Positions 60,701-64,000 of a stretch of DNA of 64,000 nt are shown one piece after another. Each line of letters begins with the position of its first letter. Position 1 is the stretch's first letter. This stretch comes from Terrabacter sp. Root181 (lineage in GTDB: Bacteria; Actinomycetota; Actinomycetes; Actinomycetales; Dermatophilaceae): contig NZ_LMHU01000011.1 in the NCBI RefSeq assembly GCF_001428505.1, forward strand, positions 128,822 through 192,821, written 5' to 3'. The notes beneath the pieces were generated by a model. The model ran no database searches. It was not told the origin of the DNA and saw nothing but the letters and a program-made list of their open reading frames with translations. The translations under genes and the position numbers were made by a program.

Positions 60701-61599
60701 GCGGCGTTCGCGTTCGTGGTCGGCTTCCCGGACAACGTTGGGGCGACCTTGTCGATGCTGATTCCGCTGACCGTCGTGGTCGCCGTGTTGTCGGCGTTGT
60801 CGGTGGCCGTCCCTGTGACCGATTGGTCGGCGACGTTGCCGCTGAGCGTCGTCGGAGCCGAAGAGGACTTGACGCCCGACGTCGCGTCGCTTGGCGTGAA
60901 GGTGACGGTGACGTCGGTGTTGTTCCAACCGTTGGCGTTCGCGGCCGGCGTGCGAGAGCCGGCGATGATCGGCGCGCTCTTGTCGAGCTTGACCTGGACC
61001 GAGCCTGTTCCCGTGTTGGTCACGTTGTCGGTGACTGCCGTCGTCTTGGTGACGATGCCCTCGGCGGTGACCGTGTCGGTGGTCGGTGTGACCGTCTTGA
61101 CGCCAGAGCCGGCGTCAGTACCGACCCACGTCACCGAGACATCTGACCTGTTCCAGCCCGCGGCGTTCGGAACGGGAACCAGCGTGGCGGTCGCAGTCGG
61201 CACCGTGTTGTCGCGCACGTACGAAGCACTTCCGCTGCTCACCCCGCCGTTGCAGGAGTTCGCGTTGTTGCCATTGCCGACGGTGAGGTTGGCTGTCTGG
61301 AGTCCGTCACCGGCGCCGGACTGGGTTGCGAAGACGAAGGGGCTGGATCCGTTGGTCTGCCTGCCGGTGATCGTTCCGGTCACGTCAACGCACTTCGTCT
61401 GGTTGTCGGCGTTGACGGTCAGCGTCAACGCCGCGCCCTGCTTGGCAAACAGGGTGCCGTTCGCAGCGGTGAACGTTCCTGCACCTCCGCTGAAAGCGGC
61501 GCTCGTCACCGAGGCGGCATAGGACACCGAGATGTTGGCCCCAACGGCCAGAAGTGTGGTTGCGGCTGCCGAGGCAGCCAGAATTGAACGCGCGCGCAT
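54745..61599 (-). CDS. giant secreted repeat protein with 26 Ig-like modules and PxKF domain
   Basis: 2284 residues. Signal peptide (RSILAASAAATTLLAVGA...SYAA), an N-terminal module of about 110 residues, then 26 modules of about 75-80 residues each, and a C-terminal PxKF-type domain (IPMKFQLKNAAGTVIQ). Modules follow PTxxG...NGWxxxDVTVxxTxxDxxSG...EG...ATDxAGNxA...VDKTA, like OmpL47/Big-type Ig modules. They fall into four classes in fixed order A-B-C-D, and this set of four (about 310 residues) recurs six times. Class D has the Asp/Tyr-rich TxYxVDG and YWSxDxAGN. Class A, one C and some B modules carry a Cys pair (FTCxD..SG...C). No LPXTG or membrane anchor is seen. Confidence 0.92.
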   Translation of the reverse strand: MRARSILAASAAATTLLAVGANISVSYAASVTSAAFSGGAGTFTAANGTLFAKQGAALTLTVNADNQTKCVDVTGTITGRQTNGSSPFVFATQSGAGDGLQTANLTVGNGNNANSCNGGVSSGSASYVRDNTVPTATATLVPVPNAAGWNRSDVSVTWVGTDAGSGVKTVTPTTDTVTAEGIVTKTTAVTDNVTNTGTGSVQVKLDKSAPIIAGSRTPAANANGWNNTDVTVTFTPSDATSGVKSSSAPTTLSGNVADQSVTGTATDNADNTATTTVSGISIDKVAPTLSGKPTTNANAAGWYNGDVAVAWTAADALSGTTNPANSTITGEGSALTASTTATDKAGNSTNAQSAAVKIDRTAPNTTVTAPPAWNKNDVTLTLVPNDGLSGVDKTLYQLDGGAQTAGTSVPVTVEGNHTLKFWSIDLAGNTEATHTVSFGIDKTSPTIGHTQSPAANADGWNNDNVTVTFTCSDAVSGVASCTGPQTVTSEGKFQAVTGTVTDNAGNSATDPTSVSIDKTRPVISVDTLPAPNANGWYGDDVTATYTASDALSGIKTQDKAHTFGEGAAQTDTATATDVAGNSASVTTPVVNVDKTAPSITGKFVGTPNAKGWFTGDVTVHWTCADDLSGVVACPTDSVVKGEGSDLSASASVSDKADHTSSATVDGIKVDRTAPSTSPSGVPGGWVNAPVTVGLTANDNLSDVDSTYFAIDGATTPTKGDTVTVGAEGVHTVSYWSVDNAGNKEAAKSFTVKLDLSSPSIAPSQSPEQNAHGWNNTDVSVSFSCLDQTSLSGLRDCSKPVTVSTDGKAQEVTGTATDNAGNSVTGTATVNLDKTAPTITGSPDRAANAAGWYSDDVTVSFEAEDGLSGIDTVTGPQHLGEGADQKADGTAVDNAGNSASTSVSGINVDKTKPNLSAAPTTSPNANGWYNTDVTQTWSADDAISGLAGDKPADSVLSTEGVGQTASASVSDKAGNTTSATSEPVKIDKTAPSTDASAPSGWVNSSVDVTLTPHDALSGVDATQYSVDGAPKQTGTTVTLTSEGTHTISYGSTDKAGNAEKAKTVTVQIDKSNPTITHELAPEANGNGWNNADVTVTFTCVDPGDLSGIASCTAPQTVTTEGASQSVTGTAVDQAGNTATDPARVSVDKTKPTITGSRSPAANESGWNNTAVTVHFDGKDSLSGIDGVTADKTLGEGTNQSLEGTAVDAAGNLASTTVGGINVDQTVPTLSGKPTIPANGNGWYKGDVTIAWTADDDRAGVASAPPNGTITGEGSGLKDTATVTDRAGNSTTADSAAVNIDRTAPSTGADAPGGWNNSKVTVSLAATDGLSGVDATYYKVDNGDAVKGALLTIDTEGIHTLKYWSVDKAGNAESAQTSTVKIDLTKPAVGHTITPAPNAKGWNNTPVTVAYQCDDKLSGVGSCSPDAKVSTDGQDQAVPGTAVDNAGNTFTDDATVSIDTVAPRIGARPDRAANTNGWYAGDVTVGFRCRDSLSGIASCPAPSTLGEGKAQSVKGTATDTAGNSKDATVGPINVDKTAPTLSGAATTDPNGAGWYKGDVTVSWTAADALSGLDGAAPADSTITSEGTGLTVGTSVHDLAGNETSAKSAPVKIDRTAPSTTVSDVSDWSNSAVTVKFTAGDNLSGVAATHYQVDKDPAGTGDSVTIDSEGVHTLQVWSVDDAGNVEGQKNITVKIDKTAPGISHTQAPAANARTWNNRDVTVTFTCTDSGSGIASCTAPITKGEGAAQKVEGTATDKAGNSATDETTVNVDKTKPTVTGKLSADANGNGWFKADVTATFTCADQDGLSGILSCPAAKTLGQGANQSAGGTATDAADNASDAFSIAGVNIDKTDPTLSGAATTAPNGEGWYKGDVTVKWTAADALSGIYGAAPADSTITSEGDALSTGASVSDKAGNTVSTTVKGIKIDRHDPTTTATPPSGWQSSDVTVKLSTADNLSGVAGTYYTVDGGTQQAGTSVSVTSDGAHKVAYWSIDKAGNTETAVTVTVLVDKTAPTITGKATTSPNATGWYSSAVTVQFDCADAISGIASCQPDATLAAQGVNSATGTAVDNAGNMGTTTVGGLNVDTVAPSVSIGGVKDGGVYTVGAVPTATASAMDGTSGLAGPATGTRTGGTANGVGTFTYTATATDKAGNVGTAKVTYTVVYGYGTTLFLQPVNDTAHQTGVSTSVFNAGQTIPMKFQLKNAAGTVIQAGTAPKWLVPVKGSATGAAVNESAYTATETVGGTYTWDGTQYQFNWKTDKTMAGSYWRAGVTLDDRQTYYVNIGLR

Positions 61600-61799
61600 A
61601 CCCGCAATCCCCTCGAAACGGTGAAGCCGGCATCACCCCCGACCCGGCAGCGCCACCGTAAAGGTAACGTTTCGCTCGCCGCAGGAGAATGGGCAGAAAT
61701 CGTAAAGCGGTGGTAAATCGCACGGTTCCCCAACGTGCGGCGTATCGTGACGGCACGAGTCGTCTGGAGGACCCTTGGGATGCGCCGACGTGGATGTGC

Positions 61800-62213
61800 A
61801 TGGTGAGACGACTCTTCGGCTGCGTCGCTGTGGCCCTCGTCGCGCTGTCCGGCTGCACCTCCACGTCAGGAGGCACGGAGACGCCCGGTCCGTCGCCGAG
61901 TGGTGCCACGTCCGCGGGCAGTGTTGGGAGCGCCCCGTGTGTCCCCGCCGCGGCCAAGGCTGCGGTCCAGGTGCTCGTCTCAAAGACCGGCTTCGACTCG
62001 ACCTGCGTCAAAGCCCGAGCGGGCAAACAGTTCCTCTTCGTCAACGACAGTGACGCGGCCCAGTCGCTCAAGACCGGGTCTGGGTCGCCTGAGAGCTTCC
62101 GGGTCGACCTGCCGAAGCGGACGTCGACCTATGCGCGGACCTTCTCCAAGAAGGGCACGTACGAGATCGAGCAACTGGGCGGCAGGACCACCCTCACGCT
62201 CGTAATCCAGTGA
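61800..62213 (+). CDS. putative lipoprotein with cupredoxin-like domain
   Basis: 137 residues. The N-terminal signal (VRRLFGCVAVALVALSGCTS) has an LSGC lipobox; a Ser/Thr/Gly/Pro linker follows, then a small beta-rich domain (VLVSKTGFDSTCVKARAGKQ, FLFVNDSDAAQSL, YARTFSKKGTYEI) like cupredoxins. No His ligand is present, so copper binding is not indicated. Two Cys may form a disulfide. Start: ATG at 61800; nearby ATG/GTG codons give the same signal peptide. Confidence 0.72.
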   Translation: MVRRLFGCVAVALVALSGCTSTSGGTETPGPSPSGATSAGSVGSAPCVPAAAKAAVQVLVSKTGFDSTCVKARAGKQFLFVNDSDAAQSLKTGSGSPESFRVDLPKRTSTYARTFSKKGTYEIEQLGGRTTLTLVIQ

Positions 62214-62320
62214 CCCCGTTCCGCGCTCGACACCCTTGACTGGCCGGTCCACAGGCGGCCCGCGCAGGACGAATCAGCTCCCGCCCAGCGCGAATCAGCT
62301 TGGCCCCCGAGCGAGACAGC

Positions 62321-62351
62321 GAGGGACCGGGCGTGTGCAGCCCGGCCCCTC
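62321..62351. terminator. bidirectional terminator hairpin
   Basis: Twelve-base arms GAGGGACCGGGC and GCCCGGCCCCTC with one mismatch and a 7-base loop, between the convergent lipoprotein and MBG-protein genes. Just before it, CGAATCAGCT is directly repeated (62270 and 62291). Confidence 0.7.
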
Positions 62352-62365
62352 GGAATCCTCTGTGA

Positions 62366-64000
62366 TCAGGGGCGCACCTGGATGTTCCCGCCGTTCAACG
62401 CGAGCTGTCCCGTCGGCGTGCCGAGCTGGTAGATCGTCCCGCTCGAGTCCCAGACCCGTAGCGCGTACGTGTCCGGCGTTGTGGCAGAGCTTGATCCGGG
62501 CTCGCCGTTGTCCTTCACGTTGACCTGGAACTGGTTGTTACCGCCAAGGCTGTACTGGACTCCCGTGGTTCGGTTCTCGGCTGTGATCGTGCTCTTGCCG
62601 GTGAAGGTCGCCGTGCACCCGATCAGCGTGCCGGACGGGCAGCTCTGGGTGAGACCGGTCATCGAGTTGCTCTTGATGATCCAGTTGTAGCTGCCGGCAG
62701 GGAGGTAACCACCGGTGGGGTTGGCGACCTCCGCGGCCCCGAGCGTCTTGCGATAGATGTACAGGCTGTTCCCCTGGATGTTGCCGTTCTTCAGGTACTT
62801 GACCGTGAACCCGAAGTTGCTCTTGGTGCCGAGCGTAGGCTCCTGGATCCAACCGCCGCCGGTCGTGAAGCCGGTGCCGGACAGCACCACCGTCACTGCA
62901 CCCATGTCGTGCAGTGCCGAGTAGTAGCTGTTGGCCACCAGCGCCACATCCACGTAGTAGTTGCCCTCGCCGAGGATCACGTTGCAGGTCGCGGTCCCGG
63001 TCCCGGTGTAGGTCGCCGGCACTGTGACGAGTGACGTGCAGGTCGCCTTCTGCGCGCCATTGGCGTCGAAGACCGTGAAGACCACGGACTGGGCACCGAG
63101 CTTGCTGCCGAGACTGGCATCAGCAGCTTCGGCTACGGCCGCACTCAGCTTGACGCTCTTGTTCGACGAGGTCGAGGTGGACCCTGTGCTGACGAGCGTG
63201 TCACCGGTGTAGGTGACGGTCGCGTCCTCCTGGCTGACGGTGAACAGGCCCCCTACGTAGGTGATGGAGTAGTTCGTGCTCGTATAGCCCGTGGCAGTGA
63301 TCGGGTACGTGCCGGCCGGACTGTTGATCGTTCGGGTCGTGCTCAGCGCCAGAGTGCCGCCCAGAACCGACTCTCCCTCTCCCAGAACGAATCCCGTGAT
63401 CTGCTTCGTGAGCGTCGGTGACGGGTCGCTGTACTGCGCGACCTGGTCGCCGGCGCGCACCGTGAGGGGAGCCGTGGTGACGCTCAGCGAACCGTTGACC
63501 AGGGTGACCTGGTAGTTGGCCAGAGTGGCGGGGGTGGAGTCGACGGCCGTCGGGACGATGGAGTATGAGCCGACGCTGCTGGCGGCGGTGGCGGTCGTGG
63601 CGTAGGTCGCGGTGATCCCGTCGCTGTTCTTGATGCCGGTGATGGTGCCGGTGAGGGTCGGGTTGGCGGAGCCGTACACCTTGGTCTTGTAGGCGGCGGT
63701 GATCGTCAGCGATGCCTTGGTGACGGTGAGGGTTCCCGCCACGTACGTGATGGCGTAGTTGCCGCTCGTCTGACCGGTCGCGGTGATCGGGTAGGTCCCC
63801 ACGACGCTTGCCGGGGTCGCTGTCGTCGTGACGGCCAACATCCCGCCGAGGACGGACGCGTTCTGGCTCAGGACGAACCCGCTGTACGAGACAGTCAGGC
63901 CCGGGTTGGCGTCGCCGTAGGTTCTGGTCTTGTCGTCGGCGGTGATGGTCAGGGGTGCTTTGGTGATGGTGAGCGAGCCGTTGACGAGGGTCACCTGGTA
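62366..64000 (-). CDS. MBG-domain surface protein (5' end outside window)
   Basis: The frame runs off the window, so the N-terminus is missing; 544 residues are seen. At least three MBG-type Ig repeats of about 75-80 residues lie in a row (TITADDKTRTYGDANPGLTV, TITAAYKTKVYGSANPTLTG, TVRAGDQVAQYSDPSPTLTK), each ending GxYxITxTGxxSxNYxITYVxGxLTV. These are followed by a T-rich domain with two Cys and a C-terminal part (GFTTGGGWIQEPTLG, NNQFQVNVKDNGEPG). This resembles the 3' end of large secreted adhesin-like proteins. No wall anchor is seen at the C-terminus. Confidence 0.88.
   Translation of the reverse strand, partial: YQVTLVNGSLTITKAPLTITADDKTRTYGDANPGLTVSYSGFVLSQNASVLGGMLAVTTTATPASVVGTYPITATGQTSGNYAITYVAGTLTVTKASLTITAAYKTKVYGSANPTLTGTITGIKNSDGITATYATTATAASSVGSYSIVPTAVDSTPATLANYQVTLVNGSLSVTTAPLTVRAGDQVAQYSDPSPTLTKQITGFVLGEGESVLGGTLALSTTRTINSPAGTYPITATGYTSTNYSITYVGGLFTVSQEDATVTYTGDTLVSTGSTSTSSNKSVKLSAAVAEAADASLGSKLGAQSVVFTVFDANGAQKATCTSLVTVPATYTGTGTATCNVILGEGNYYVDVALVANSYYSALHDMGAVTVVLSGTGFTTGGGWIQEPTLGTKSNFGFTVKYLKNGNIQGNSLYIYRKTLGAAEVANPTGGYLPAGSYNWIIKSNSMTGLTQSCPSGTLIGCTATFTGKSTITAENRTTGVQYSLGGNNQFQVNVKDNGEPGSSSATTPDTYALRVWDSSGTIYQLGTPTGQLALNGGNIQVRP

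Noticed and set aside
61800..62213. The small lipoprotein as a copper-binding cupredoxin
   Set aside because: The His ligands expected of blue copper proteins are missing.

Overview
The window is GC-rich DNA (roughly 70% G+C by eye) from an actinobacterium, most likely of the Intrasporangiaceae type (Janibacter/Knoellia/Terrabacter-like). This rests on a WhiB regulator, a MarP protease, many GTG starts, frequent leaderless promoters, and a gene order that strongly matches the Mycobacterium tuberculosis Rv3671c-Rv3683 neighbourhood. The genus is an inference; there is no rRNA in the window.

Layout. 0-17.5 kb is mixed housekeeping: a partial MFS exporter, methyltransferase, acyltransferase, Ni/Co permease, aminotransferase, then recR - DUF5063 - lysC. 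The lysC gene has an internal ribosome-binding site and start for a separate beta subunit. After it come a DUF6544 membrane protein, a wrecked secreted beta-propeller gene, an FAD oxidoreductase, topoisomerase IB, a stress flavoprotein, a DHA2-type exporter, a GCS2-type ligase and a DinB-like protein. 18-36 kb is the conserved core: tRNA-Pro(CGG), metallophosphoesterase, yqeY, ponA2, whiB4, two ArsA/GET3-like ATPases, DUF4177, RidA, NUDIX, MBL hydrolase, crp, nth, NUDIX and marP. It is interrupted by accessory pieces: a DUF559 (Vsr-like nuclease fold) gene bracketed on each side by a pair of about 50-bp palindromes, a secreted esterase, a nucleoside kinase-like gene, and a GntA-like N-oxygenase/DUF1989 pair.

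36-49.4 kb looks like a carboxylic-acid uptake and catabolism block. A five-gene fully overlapping operon (Ldh-type dehydrogenase, ABM monooxygenase, tartrate/isopropylmalate-type dehydrogenase, cupin, aldehyde dehydrogenase) lies opposite a GntR/FCD repressor with a 22-bp operator-like palindrome between them. Next to it a CitAB/DcuSR-type two-component pair faces a tctCBA tripartite tricarboxylate transporter operon that ends in a universal stress protein. 49.4-54.7 kb holds a 5'-truncated FG-GAP/FN3 surface-protein gene and an extracytoplasmic flavin-transfer pair (FMN-binding protein plus flavocytochrome reductase) next to an OmpR-type two-component system. 54.7-64 kb carries two very large repetitive surface proteins, one of 2284 residues made of six copies of a four-module super-repeat, and one MBG-domain protein that runs off the window.

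Unexplained structure. The heptamer GTATGCC/GGCATAC, usually extended to GTATGCCGT, occurs 34 times by hand count, about five times my rough expectation. It is enriched between genes and is sometimes paired as an inverted repeat inside terminators, the arrangement seen for DNA uptake sequences in Neisseria and Pasteurellaceae. The palindrome-DUF559 cassette at about 25.87-27.14 kb resembles a REP/RAYT-type element but with a nuclease-fold gene instead of a transposase. These two are the best candidates for something undescribed.
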